A stretch of DNA of 64,000 nt. Source: an uncultured Mediterraneibacter sp. GTDB taxonomy: Bacteria; Bacillota; Clostridia; Lachnospirales; Lachnospiraceae. The DNA lies in NCBI GenBank assembly GCA_944381935.1, contig CALWMN010000001.1, forward strand, positions 1 through 64,000. The letters are read 5' to 3'. The notes under the pieces were generated by a model, which was not told the origin of the DNA, ran no database searches, and saw nothing but the letters and a program-made list of their open reading frames with translations. The translations under genes were made by a program, and so were the position numbers. Below, piece by piece: positions 8,225-17,308 of this stretch (positions are counted from its first letter, which is position 1; each line of letters starts with the position of its first letter).

Positions 8225-9835
8225 TCAGTCCAGATATTTCTGAAGCGTCTTACGGACCGCTCCTTTTCCGGCGATCAGCTCCCGGAACATCGTCTCAATT
8301 TTCGCTCCCAATCCTGCCGCATAGAGGTCGGTCCCAAAAAGGACTGGATTGGAAAGGATTGATGCCAGTTTCCCTTCAACACTCTGCGGTTCCCCGATGA
8401 CAACGCCGGAAAGCGCTGTCTGCAGCTCTTCCAGCATTGGGTCGCTGCTCACCTGGATCTCTTCCCCATCGTCGTCCTTCCCCAGCAGATAGCGCAGCCA
8501 TCCCGCAATTGCCAGTGGGATATAAGTAAGGCTTCCGGCATCAAGCTTTTCATCCTTCACATAGGATTTTATCGTTTCTCCAAACCGGATCGGGATCTTC
8601 TGGCTTGTATCTGTCGCGATCCTCTGCGGACTATCCGGTATGAACGGGTTCGGAAGGCGTACATCAATTACCTCATGGATAAAATCCGAGGGGCTTAAGA
8701 TCTTCGGGTCCACTACCACAGGCATCCCCTCCTGAAATCCGATCTTCTCCACCAGGGTTTTCAGCTCTTTATCTTTCATCTCATCCGCAATCCGGGTGTA
8801 GCCTAACAGGCATCCGTAAACTGCCAGAGCAGTGTGAAGCGGGTTCAGGCAGGTAGTCACCTTCATCCTCTCTGTATTGTTCACGGTGTCCCGGTCGGTC
8901 ATATAGACTCCTGCCTTTTCTAGTGGAGGCCTGCCATTCGGGAACTGGTCTTCAATAACCAGATACTGCGGCATTTCCGCGTTGACAAAAGGAGCGATAA
9001 ATGTGTTTTTCCCGGTTATGACAGGAGCCATCTCCTCCACTCCTGCTTCCCGGAGCATATTCTCAACTTCTTTTGCCGGGCGCGGCGTAATTTTATCGAT
9101 CATACTCCAGGGAAATGATACCTTCTCTTCATTCTCCAGATAGGAAAGAAATTCATCTCCCACATAACCGTTTTTCTTCCAACCTTCCGCCACTGCAAGG
9201 ACCGAACTTTTTAACTTTTCTCCATTATGGCTGCAGTTATCCATACTCACAACGGCAAGAGGATATTTCCCTGCGCAGAACCGCTCATACAGAAGAGCCG
9301 CCACAATGCCCATGGCATGGGAAGCCTTTGACGGTCCGCCTGCCAGATCCGCCTCGACGGCAGGAAAGAGCTTCCCGTTCATATCCGCAAGCGCATACCC
9401 TTTTTCCGTAATGGTAAAACTGAACATCTGAAGGGAGGGTTTTCTCGCCAGGCCCCGCAATTTTTCCATCTCTTTTCCGTCGGAGGAATCCGCCTTGATC
9501 CCGTCCGCGACAGATGCGATAATCGTTTTGTCTGTAGACCCGTCAGGTTTAAGTCCTACAAACAGCGTCAAGTTGTCGTACGGTTTATATATTTTATCGA
9601 TAATCTCATAGTCAAATGTATCGCAGGCGATAATGCCGCTCTTTTCTTCCCCCGCATCCAGCAGCTGCTGCTGGAGTTCTGCAATAAATCCCCGGAAGAT
9701 GTTTCCTGCCCCAAAATGAAGCCAGACCGGAGAATCCCCTGTCTGCTCCCGCATTTTCTCCACATCAAACCGAGGCGTCTCGATCCCATGTTCTTTCCAG
9801 AACGGATCGTGTAATGTATTCCGCTTTAATTTCAT
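8225..9835 (-). CDS. uxuB: Fructuronate reductase, mannitol dehydrogenase family
   Basis: NAD-dependent interconversion of D-fructuronate and D-mannonate. The 536-aa protein belongs to the long-chain mannitol dehydrogenase family: the N-terminal VWLHFGAGNIFRGF replaces a classical Rossmann glycine motif, and the central SMDNCSHNG and later KVTTCLNPLHTALAVYG carry the conserved active-site Lys, Asn and His. It overlaps the upstream uxuA by four bases (ATGA), indicating translational coupling. It is the last gene of the GntR-controlled operon. A second, unrelated enzyme of probably the same activity (SDR family) is encoded at 40.5 kb. Tagaturonate reductases belong to the same family, but the uxuA neighbour favours fructuronate. 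Confidence 0.85.
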   Translation of the reverse strand: MKLKRNTLHDPFWKEHGIETPRFDVEKMREQTGDSPVWLHFGAGNIFRGFIAELQQQLLDAGEEKSGIIACDTFDYEIIDKIYKPYDNLTLFVGLKPDGSTDKTIIASVADGIKADSSDGKEMEKLRGLARKPSLQMFSFTITEKGYALADMNGKLFPAVEADLAGGPSKASHAMGIVAALLYERFCAGKYPLAVVSMDNCSHNGEKLKSSVLAVAEGWKKNGYVGDEFLSYLENEEKVSFPWSMIDKITPRPAKEVENMLREAGVEEMAPVITGKNTFIAPFVNAEMPQYLVIEDQFPNGRPPLEKAGVYMTDRDTVNNTERMKVTTCLNPLHTALAVYGCLLGYTRIADEMKDKELKTLVEKIGFQEGMPVVVDPKILSPSDFIHEVIDVRLPNPFIPDSPQRIATDTSQKIPIRFGETIKSYVKDEKLDAGSLTYIPLAIAGWLRYLLGKDDDGEEIQVSSDPMLEELQTALSGVVIGEPQSVEGKLASILSNPVLFGTDLYAAGLGAKIETMFRELIAGKGAVRKTLQKYLD

Positions 9836-10908
9836 CTCTTCCTTTCACCCCCTTTTTGAATTGCTTCCCAGATGCCGTTAAGATATGCAGCTCCCAGCGC
9901 CCTGTCATACAGCCCATACCCCGGCATGGAAACCTCGCCCCAGATCGCCCTTCCGTGATCCGGGCGGATAAGCCCATCAAATCCGATATCATACAGCGCT
10001 TTCATGATCTCGTACATGTCAAGCGAACCGTCTGACGACAAATGTGCTGCCTCCTCAAAATCCCCGGGATAATTGTGCTTTACATTTCTCACATGGGCAA
10101 AATAGATCCTCCCCTTAAGTGACCGGATTATATCCGGTATGTCATTATCGGGATTGGATCCAAGAGACCCCGTACAGAGCGTGATGCCGTTAAACTCAGC
10201 GTCAACCATCTTCGTAAGCCGGATCAGATTCTCTTTGCATGTCATGATGCGCGGAAGCCCGAACACCGGCCACGGCGGATCATCCGGATGGATCGCCATC
10301 TTGATATCATATTTCTCACACACAGGGCGGATCGCTTCCAGGAAATATTTCAGATTGTTGAAAAGCTTTTCCTCATCCACATCTGCATACATTTCAAAAA
10401 GCTCTTTGATCTTCGCCATGCGCTCCGGCTCCCATCCCGGAAGTGTCGCGCCGTTCGCCTTTTCCTGCATGGAGTCGAACATCTTGTCAGGGTCGATCGC
10501 CTCCACCTGATCCCTATTGTAGGCAAGCACCGTAGAGCCGTCCTTCCTGGGCCTGGCAAGGTCGGATCGCGTCCAGTCAAAAACAGGCATGAAGTTATAG
10601 CAGATACAGTGGATATCTTCCTCACCGAGGCGCTCCAGCGTTGTAATATAATTCTCGATATATTGATCCCTTTCTGGCGTTCCCACCTTTATCGAATCAT
10701 GTATATTTACGCTCTCGATCCCCAGCAGCTTCAGCCCTGCGTCTTCTACATCCCTCTTAAGCGCTCTGATCTCTTCCTTTTTCCATACTTCTCCCGGCGT
10801 GGTGTCATACAGAGTGGAGACCACTCCTGTGACTCCGGGAATCTGCCTGATCTGTTCGATCTTCACGGTATCGAACTTCTTTCCAAACCATCGCAGTGTC
10901 ATATCCAT
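9832..10908 (-). CDS. uxuA: Mannonate dehydratase (first copy)
   Basis: Dehydrates D-mannonate to 2-keto-3-deoxy-D-gluconate (KDG) in the cytoplasm, using a divalent metal. The start is taken as ATG 10908 (MDMTLRWFGKKFDTVKI, 358 aa), because GGAGG lies eight bases upstream of it. ATG 10923 would place that site inside the gene. The C-terminal block IRPDHGRAIWGE with GYGLYDRALGAAYL is highly typical of UxuA. Coupled to the zinc dehydrogenase upstream and to uxuB downstream. A second copy sits at 41.4 kb in the glucuronate locus; the two share the C-terminal signature but differ clearly at the N-terminus. Confidence 0.93.
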   Translation of the reverse strand: MDMTLRWFGKKFDTVKIEQIRQIPGVTGVVSTLYDTTPGEVWKKEEIRALKRDVEDAGLKLLGIESVNIHDSIKVGTPERDQYIENYITTLERLGEEDIHCICYNFMPVFDWTRSDLARPRKDGSTVLAYNRDQVEAIDPDKMFDSMQEKANGATLPGWEPERMAKIKELFEMYADVDEEKLFNNLKYFLEAIRPVCEKYDIKMAIHPDDPPWPVFGLPRIMTCKENLIRLTKMVDAEFNGITLCTGSLGSNPDNDIPDIIRSLKGRIYFAHVRNVKHNYPGDFEEAAHLSSDGSLDMYEIMKALYDIGFDGLIRPDHGRAIWGEVSMPGYGLYDRALGAAYLNGIWEAIQKGGERKR

Positions 10909-10922
10909 TTCCATTTCCTCCA

Positions 10923-11948
10923 TTACTCTTCCTCAAATGTAAGTACGACCTTCCGTATGGATTTGTCTTTTGAGTCCATAAAATCAAACGCCTCCTGCGC
11001 TTTCTCAAGCGGAAAGGTATGGGAAATTGTCCCCGCCAGGTCCAGCTTCCCTTCATTGATCAGGTCGATCGCTGTCTGGAATTTCTTGTTCTGCAGCCTG
11101 GAGCCTCTTACATCGAGTTCCTTTGATGTGATGACATATTGGTTTACTTCTGTGGGCGCCACAGAGAACCCCATCGTCATCACACGTCCCGCATTTCCTG
11201 TCGCATTGAGCAGCGTCAGGAGGGAATCCTTCGTGCACGCAGCATCGATCGACACAGTCGGCCCATATCCTTCGGTGAGCTTTTTCGCCTGTTCCACCAC
11301 ATCCTGTTTCTGGATATTAACCGCATAGTCCGCTCCGTTTTTCAGTGCTTCCTGCAGTTTCTCTTCGACCATGTCTGCAACTATGATCCTTGCTCCGCTC
11401 AGCCTGGCTATCTTCAGGATGGAGCTTCCAAGTGCGCCGCATCCTAAGATCAGCAGGGTGTCATCTTCGCAGAGTCCTGCCCTGGAGCAGCTCTGGATCG
11501 CAATCGTGGTCGGTTCGATCATCACCGCTTCCGTATCCGGGAGCGTCTTCGGAAGAAGATAACAGTCATGCTCCGGTACTGCCATATATTCCCTGTACCC
11601 GCCGTCGATATGTACCCCCCGTACTCTCAGGCTGCCGCATACATTCCCTCTTCCAATCCGGCAGGCATAGCAATGTCCGCAGCTTACGACCTGGTCTACA
11701 ATAACCCTGTCCCCCACTTTCAGATGGGTCACACCTGCTCCGACCTCCTCTATTACGCCGACCATCTCATGCCCGATCACCCTCGGGTATGTCGCAGCGG
11801 CATTTGTCCCGTGATAGATTCCCATATCAGAGCCGCAGATACCTGCCGCCGTCATCTTGATCAATACATTGTCTTTCTCTGTAAGCACCGGTTTCTCCAT
11901 CTCAATCAGCCTAAGCTCGCCCGGTCTTACAATTTGAATTGCTTTCAT
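10923..11948 (-). CDS. Zinc-dependent alcohol dehydrogenase, possible L-gulonate/L-galactonate dehydrogenase
   Basis: Medium-chain dehydrogenase, 341 aa from ATG 11948 (GGAGG just upstream). The catalytic-zinc region is AGICGSD and GHEMVGVIEEVG; the structural zinc site is CGHCYACRIGRGNVC (four Cys); the NAD-binding glycines are ILGCGALGSS. The family includes RspB/LgoD-type enzymes that oxidise L-gulonate to fructuronate or L-galactonate to tagaturonate. Being in one operon with uxuA and uxuB, oxidation of L-gulonate to fructuronate is the most economical guess, but the substrate is inferred from context only. Confidence 0.8.
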   Translation of the reverse strand: MKAIQIVRPGELRLIEMEKPVLTEKDNVLIKMTAAGICGSDMGIYHGTNAAATYPRVIGHEMVGVIEEVGAGVTHLKVGDRVIVDQVVSCGHCYACRIGRGNVCGSLRVRGVHIDGGYREYMAVPEHDCYLLPKTLPDTEAVMIEPTTIAIQSCSRAGLCEDDTLLILGCGALGSSILKIARLSGARIIVADMVEEKLQEALKNGADYAVNIQKQDVVEQAKKLTEGYGPTVSIDAACTKDSLLTLLNATGNAGRVMTMGFSVAPTEVNQYVITSKELDVRGSRLQNKKFQTAIDLINEGKLDLAGTISHTFPLEKAQEAFDFMDSKDKSIRKVVLTFEEE

Positions 11949-12015
11949 GTCTTCCTCCATTCTGCCGTACCACAGAAGCACGGCTCAATATTTTCAGAAC
12001 TGCCTTGTCCGTTTT

Positions 12016-12948
12016 CTATTTCTTTTTAGTGTCATTAGAAACAGACGCAATCAGGATCAGGACAAGCACTGCTCCCTGTATCAGTCTCTGCATCCCGACA
12101 GACAGGCTCGCCGCATTCAGGAAAGTTGTCAGAAGATACATCATCAAAGCGCCGACGCACACGCCTGCCACGCTGGATTTCCCACCCGAGGCAGCCGTTC
12201 CTCCGACAAACGCTGCCGCAATGGATGGCAGAAAATACGTGGAACCCATATCCTGAAACGCTCCGCCGTTAAAGGCCCCGCACAGGGTTCCCGAAAGTCC
12301 ACAGAGCGCTCCGCCCAGTGTGAATGCTGTGATCACAACGCGGTTTGTATTAATCCCCGCATATCCGGCTGCCACCCGTTTCTGTCCCACAGCGTGGAGC
12401 TGTTTGCCATATTTCGTCTTATAAAGCAGCAGTCCCAGAAGCAACGCAGTTACAATGCTGATCACCGTCAACATGGAGAAGCCTCCCACATTTAAACTGA
12501 TAAAATTCACAAAATCCGAATTTGGCAGTGTCGTCATGCCGGGGGATATCACGAGCACGATTGTGAAGATGATATATCCCGTTGCAAGTGTCGTGATCAT
12601 TGCCGGAACCTTCAGGTAGATGTTCACCAGGCCGTTCACCAGGCCACACAGGGCGCCTGCGCCTACCGCTGCTACAAGTCCGAGCACAATATTATATTTC
12701 ATCAGGTCACAGGAAAGGTACGCCGCCAGTGTAAGGATATACTGCTGGGACAGGTCGATCGCCCCTTCGCCGCTGGTAACTACGACCATCTGTCCAAGGG
12801 CCAGGAGCAGGGCGAAGGTACACAGCCTCGCACTCGAAAAAATCTGCCCTGCATTAAACCTGCCCGACACTGCTGATATTGCGATCCACAAGAGGACCGA
12901 TCCTAAAAGCGGCCATATAAAAGTATATCTTGCCATTGCCTTCTTCAT
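12016..12948 (-). CDS. ABC transporter permease, RbsC type
   Basis: Inner-membrane permease of the ribose/sugar (CUT2) importer class, 310 aa with about nine to ten hydrophobic segments. The typical GLVNGLVNIYLKVPAMITTL and AFVGGTAASGGKSSVAGVC blocks are present. GGAGG lies nine bases before the ATG, and the gene begins right at the stop of the upstream ATPase-permease fusion. That fusion carries its own permease domain, so the two probably pair as a heterodimeric channel. The substrate is not readable; the operon suggests a sugar acid. Confidence 0.88.
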   Translation of the reverse strand: MKKAMARYTFIWPLLGSVLLWIAISAVSGRFNAGQIFSSARLCTFALLLALGQMVVVTSGEGAIDLSQQYILTLAAYLSCDLMKYNIVLGLVAAVGAGALCGLVNGLVNIYLKVPAMITTLATGYIIFTIVLVISPGMTTLPNSDFVNFISLNVGGFSMLTVISIVTALLLGLLLYKTKYGKQLHAVGQKRVAAGYAGINTNRVVITAFTLGGALCGLSGTLCGAFNGGAFQDMGSTYFLPSIAAAFVGGTAASGGKSSVAGVCVGALMMYLLTTFLNAASLSVGMQRLIQGAVLVLILIASVSNDTKKK

Positions 12949-12949
12949 A

Positions 12950-15400
12950 TTATCTGACCTCCTTTTTATGAGTAATCAGCCTGATTGCGAGTACACCTAT
13001 CAGAATCAGTCCTGTTACTGCCGTCTGATAGTTTGAGTCAACTCTGAAAGAGGTCAGGACTGTCGTAATCAGAGACATTGCGATACCTCCGCATACAACG
13101 CCGCCCGGTGCGACAATTCCTCCTGCCATCTCACATCCGCCTAGGATAACCGTTGCAATGGAAAGCATACAGTAAGAGACGGAAGAGTTTGCGTCTGCCC
13201 CGGAACACACTGCTGTATAGACTGTTCCCGCCAGCACGACCATCAGTCCTGACAGTGCGTAATTTGTCACTTTTGCCTGCAGATAAGACCATCCAGAGCG
13301 CTCTACCGCAGCCGGATTATTTCCAATTCCTCTTAAGACCATGCCATACTTGGCACGAAACAATACAAACCAGCAAAACACTCCTGCTGCCGCACACAGG
13401 ATCACCGGCATCGGGACGACCGGAAATTCAAAGCGGTAAATGGCAGACAGCCACTCCGGGCAGGATCCGCCCGGAGACGGCGCAATGACCAAGGCAATGC
13501 CGTACCATACGAACTGTGCTCCCAGTGTCACCACAATTGCCGGGATATTTCTCACATGGATCAGCGCTCCCATCAATGCGTAGGCTGCAATAAAAATCAG
13601 TAATCCAACCACTCCGACCAGAGGATTTCCCGTCAGGACAATCCCGACCAGGACGTTTACCAGCGCAATCGAATAACCATTTCCCATATCCACGTCTCCT
13701 GCCACAACAACAAACATCTGCCCCAGTGCCGCAAAGACAAGGGGCACTGCAGATGACACCAGCATCCTCACTCCCATGTAGGAAAGGATCCTCGGATTCA
13801 TATATGCATTCAGAAGAATCATAATCAGCATTGTGGCAACAGGAAGCAGCACTCTTGACGTCAGGATCCTGTTCAGAACCGTTTCTTTTTTCTCCGCTGA
13901 GGCTTTCTCCTGTTTTACTTCTTTAAAAGATGCCCTGACGATATTCGGGACAGTGATCTCGTCTCCTGTAAGTTCCTCCGTGATCTCGCCTTCATGCATG
14001 ATATATGCGCGGTCGCATATCTCGATCTCAGAATCCTCCGTCGAATAGAGGATAACTGCCTTTCCTGCCCTTTTCGCCTCATCCAGGAGACCGTATATCT
14101 CCTGCTTTGTCTCGATATCCACTCCGGCCGTAGGGTCATTGAGTATGATCAGCTCCGCCCCTGACGCGATTCCTCTGGCAATCAGCGCTTTCTGCTGGTT
14201 GCCTCCGCTCAGCGACATGATCGGGCTGTGTATCCCCTCCGCCTTAAATTTCAGTTTGTCGTACCATGTCTGCGCCAAGTTCTCGGATTTCTTTTTATCC
14301 AGGAACAGCCCCTTTTTCACCTGATCCAGATTGCCAACAATCGTGTTGTCAAAGATATCCCACAGATGGAAGACCCCTTCTTTCTCCCGATCTCCGCTCA
14401 CATAGGATACCGTGGCATTTACAAATACCCCCTTTTTCTCTCTTCCCGGGTATTTTCTGGAATCGAACAGAAGATTGAGCAGCTCTGTCTGCCCTGAACC
14501 TACCAGACCGGAAATCCCGACGATCTCGCCCTTGTCCACATGCATGTTGATCTCATAGAGACCCTTTCCGGTATAGCCGCTTATCCTGGCTGCCGTTTCC
14601 CCTTTATGTATCTCTTCCCCTGGCCCTTCCCGTTTTTTCGATCTGTCTCCGGTACCCCCGAGAAGTTCTACCAGGTCGGCTGTTGTAATCTCGTCAGGGT
14701 CGCATTCGCCGGAGTTCATCCCATTTCTCATCAGTACGATCCTGTCCGAGACTTTTCGTATCTCATCCAGCTTGTGAGAAATATATATCACTGCTATTCC
14801 TCTCCCGCTCAGTTCCTGCACCACCCGGTGGAGCTGCTCCGCTTTATCTGTCGACAGTGCGGAGGTAGGCTCATCAAGGATCAGCACCTTCAGATTATCC
14901 GTCATCAGCGTCTTGCATATCTCCACAATCTGCCTCTCCGCCAGGGTCAGGCGCTCCACCGGCTTGCCGACATCGATATTATTCCCCGGGAAATAGTTTT
15001 CCAAAAGCTCCTTTGCCTGTTTCTGCGCATCCTTTCTCCATCCCGGTCTGGTAAAAATACCGTGAGAAAGATTGAGCATCGCAAAGTTCTCATATACGCC
15101 GAGATTCGTGCAGAGCGACAGATCCTGGTACGCACAGGCGATCCCGGCTTCCTTCGCTTCTTTTGTTGCGTATCTTTCCATCTTTTTCCCAGATATGGAG
15201 ATCTCTCCGGCAGTCGGCGAAAGCACACCAGTCAGGATCTTCATCAGGGTCGACTTTCCCGCTCCGTTTGGACCTACCAGGCCGATCACCTCACCCGCGT
15301 AAATCTTAAGATTGATTTTTTGCAGCGCTTTTGTGATCCCGAAAAACTTGTCAATCTCTTCCAATTGTATATAAGGAGTCTGATTTTCCTGTCTTTTCAC
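12950..15400 (-). CDS. Fused sugar ABC importer: two ATPase domains plus a permease domain
   Basis: An 816-aa protein that joins a complete RbsA-type double ATPase to an RbsC-type permease. ATPase 1 has GPNGAGKS (43-50), a signature LTLAERQ and LILDEPTSAL. ATPase 2 (about 265-500) has the usual degenerate first loop, signature LSGGNQQKA, and LNDPTAGVD where the Walker B Asp-Glu reads Asn-Asp. From about residue 520 to the end there are eight or more membrane segments resembling the separate permease downstream. In most CUT2 importers these are separate polypeptides. The reading frame is continuous. The start is GTG 15400, nine bases after AAAGGAG and 17 bases after the cyclase stop. Imports the ligand of the binding protein at 16213. 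Confidence 0.88.
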   Translation of the reverse strand: MKRQENQTPYIQLEEIDKFFGITKALQKINLKIYAGEVIGLVGPNGAGKSTLMKILTGVLSPTAGEISISGKKMERYATKEAKEAGIACAYQDLSLCTNLGVYENFAMLNLSHGIFTRPGWRKDAQKQAKELLENYFPGNNIDVGKPVERLTLAERQIVEICKTLMTDNLKVLILDEPTSALSTDKAEQLHRVVQELSGRGIAVIYISHKLDEIRKVSDRIVLMRNGMNSGECDPDEITTADLVELLGGTGDRSKKREGPGEEIHKGETAARISGYTGKGLYEINMHVDKGEIVGISGLVGSGQTELLNLLFDSRKYPGREKKGVFVNATVSYVSGDREKEGVFHLWDIFDNTIVGNLDQVKKGLFLDKKKSENLAQTWYDKLKFKAEGIHSPIMSLSGGNQQKALIARGIASGAELIILNDPTAGVDIETKQEIYGLLDEAKRAGKAVILYSTEDSEIEICDRAYIMHEGEITEELTGDEITVPNIVRASFKEVKQEKASAEKKETVLNRILTSRVLLPVATMLIMILLNAYMNPRILSYMGVRMLVSSAVPLVFAALGQMFVVVAGDVDMGNGYSIALVNVLVGIVLTGNPLVGVVGLLIFIAAYALMGALIHVRNIPAIVVTLGAQFVWYGIALVIAPSPGGSCPEWLSAIYRFEFPVVPMPVILCAAAGVFCWFVLFRAKYGMVLRGIGNNPAAVERSGWSYLQAKVTNYALSGLMVVLAGTVYTAVCSGADANSSVSYCMLSIATVILGGCEMAGGIVAPGGVVCGGIAMSLITTVLTSFRVDSNYQTAVTGLILIGVLAIRLITHKKEVR

Positions 15401-15417
15401 TGTTCCAAGCTCCTTTC

Positions 15418-16134
15418 CTATTGTCCTCTATCCGTAAGGGCGATCATTCTGATCGGGGACGCCGAACCGTCTTTTATCTTGTTCGCCAGGCCGATCACAT
15501 ATGAGAAAACCGGAAGTTTATGCAGATTCATCAGGTTTTCGATGATTGGAATCCCGTTTCCGAGCAGGATATAATGGCACGGATAATCCTCGCTCCCATA
15601 TGGGTCCAGCGCCAGCGCATCCGTTCCGACCGCCTTCACCTTTTTGTCCAGAAGATACTGTGCCGCGTCCCCTCCAAGTCCTGCCCAGTCTTTCAGAAAT
15701 TCCCCCGACTCTGCGCCAAGTCCGTACTTCTCTTCCTGACCGAAGTGGAAAAGGATAATGTCCCCCTCTTCTATCTCCATGTTTTTCCGTTCAAAGTCCT
15801 TTAGCATTTCCAGCGTATATGTCCCACATGGTTCCAGGAAAGATGCATCGATCATGACGCCCCTCCCCATGACGGAAGCCACATCCACCTCCGCAATAGA
15901 AATCCCATCTCTAAAGAAATGTCTCGGGGCATCCAGATGGGTTCCTGTATGCTCTCCGAAAGACAACTGCCTGTGCATGGAGGCTGCGCCCTCGTCATAT
16001 GTCTCGTACACAATAGCTCCGAACCTCGCATGTGTAGGCCAGACCGGCATCCCCGGCTCCAGCGTATAGCTCAGATCCGTGATGTCTGCAGACTGCAGTG
16101 CCTGCCTCAGCAAAGATATTACCTGTTCCTTCAT
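15418..16134 (-). CDS. Cyclase-family metal-dependent hydrolase (kynurenine formamidase-like)
   Basis: 238-aa protein with the family metal-binding signature HTGTHLDAPRHFF (near residues 62-74) and an N-terminal ITDLSYTLEPGMPVWP, typical of the cyclase family (Pfam Cyclase) that includes kynurenine formamidase. Members hydrolyse amides, esters or lactones with a divalent metal. Its position between the binding protein and the transporter ATPase suggests it acts on the imported compound, for example opening a sugar lactone; this is inference only. No tryptophan-degradation gene is nearby, so kynurenine as substrate is unlikely. Confidence 0.75.
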   Translation of the reverse strand: MKEQVISLLRQALQSADITDLSYTLEPGMPVWPTHARFGAIVYETYDEGAASMHRQLSFGEHTGTHLDAPRHFFRDGISIAEVDVASVMGRGVMIDASFLEPCGTYTLEMLKDFERKNMEIEEGDIILFHFGQEEKYGLGAESGEFLKDWAGLGGDAAQYLLDKKVKAVGTDALALDPYGSEDYPCHYILLGNGIPIIENLMNLHKLPVFSYVIGLANKIKDGSASPIRMIALTDRGQ

Positions 16135-16177
16135 AATGCCATCCCTCTTTCTTACGATATCCTCCTAAAAACAGACA

Positions 16178-16203
16178 GGCCTGCGGCTTACAGACCGCAG
16201 GCC
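16178..16203 (-). terminator. Hairpin between binding-protein gene and the rest of the operon
   Basis: Perfect 9-bp arms GGCCTGCGG / CCGCAGGCC with an 8-nt loop, ten bases after the binding-protein stop. The minus strand continues TGTCTGTTTTT, an interrupted U-tract, so it may be a leaky terminator or RNA-stabilising stem that keeps binding-protein mRNA above transporter mRNA. Confidence 0.65.
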
Positions 16204-16212
16204 GTTTTCTCC

Positions 16213-17274
16213 TTATTCTGCCGTGTACAATGTTTCTCTTACCCAGTCACGGTCATAGGTCGGCGCGCCGATCTCTTCATCGCCAATATCCGCATAATTC
16301 TGTACATCATCTTTTGTCACAACTGCGAACGGGAAGGTCATATCAGTCGGTATGTCATATTCGCCGCTCAGAATGTCGCATGCCACATACACGCCCGCTG
16401 CTCCGTCCCACGGATTCGAGGATACGGAAATCGTATCATAGTCCTCCGGCGCCTCATTTGCCCACCATTTCAGGAAATATCCCCGGTTATCTCCGCCGAT
16501 GACCGGTACATCCAAACCGGCGTCTTCAAAAGCCTGTACCGTTGCATAGGAATCTCCGCCCTGCGTCACAACGCCATCCACTTCATCCAGTGTGGGAAGG
16601 ACACTTGCAAGCTCAGACTGTGCCTTGGATCCCGTCCAGTCTGTGTAAACTTCTGCAACCACTTCAATATCCGGGTAGTTTTCCAGTGTCTGCATAACAC
16701 CTTCATGTGCAATGTTGTCAAACTCTGCTCCTGCGGTCCCCCTCAGCTCAATCATGCTGCCCGCTCCGCCGATTGCCCCGCAGATATACTCTGTCAGAGT
16801 GGACATCTGGTCTACCGTATCAAAATTGATCTGATAGCAAAGCTCTGCATCGGATTCTACCGGGCCGTCATTGATGATAATACACGGAATCCCCGCGTCT
16901 GATGCTTCCTGGATCGCTCCGGTCAGCGCTGTCGCGGAAATCGGGTCAATGATAATCGCATCCACACCGTCCAGAATGAAATTTTCAATCTGCTGTACCT
17001 GCCTGGACGCATCATTGTTTGCTTCTACAATCGTAAACTCGGAAATCTCCCCTGTTCCCGTCAATTCATCTGCCGCCTCCTGGGCATATGCCTCCATTTG
17101 CTGACGATACGTATTTCCGTTAAAACTGTTGGTAAAGCCGATCCTGTAACCCTCTCCGGAACCGCCTGCGCTATCCCCCGAAGCAGAACCTGTCCCTGAA
17201 CTGCCGCATGCCGTCATAGCCATAACCATTGCCGCTGCCAGAAGAGCCGACAGCACTTTTCTCCTGAGTTTCAT
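16213..17274 (-). CDS. Sugar ABC transporter substrate-binding lipoprotein
   Basis: Extracellular receptor of the CUT2-type importer encoded downstream. The 353-aa precursor has a lipoprotein signal ending AMTACGSSG, with lipidated Cys at residue 23 and a Gly/Ser-rich linker. A periplasmic-binding-protein type 1 fold follows (YRIGFTNSFNGNTYRQQME, then DAIIIDPISATALTGAI). AGGAGG lies eight bases before the ATG. It is the first gene of the operon and has its own consensus promoter with an operator overlapping the -10. The ligand is unknown; downstream enzymes suggest a uronate, aldonate or their lactone. Confidence 0.9.
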   Translation of the reverse strand: MKLRRKVLSALLAAAMVMAMTACGSSGTGSASGDSAGGSGEGYRIGFTNSFNGNTYRQQMEAYAQEAADELTGTGEISEFTIVEANNDASRQVQQIENFILDGVDAIIIDPISATALTGAIQEASDAGIPCIIINDGPVESDAELCYQINFDTVDQMSTLTEYICGAIGGAGSMIELRGTAGAEFDNIAHEGVMQTLENYPDIEVVAEVYTDWTGSKAQSELASVLPTLDEVDGVVTQGGDSYATVQAFEDAGLDVPVIGGDNRGYFLKWWANEAPEDYDTISVSSNPWDGAAGVYVACDILSGEYDIPTDMTFPFAVVTKDDVQNYADIGDEEIGAPTYDRDWVRETLYTAE

Positions 17275-17308
17275 AGATACATCCTCCTTTTTGATTTCAA
17301 ACGGTTTT

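Noticed and set aside
14540..15574. 344-codon plus-strand frame
   Set aside because: Antisense to the ABC ATPase domains. The composition (many Arg, His, Cys, Leu) is typical of shadow frames.
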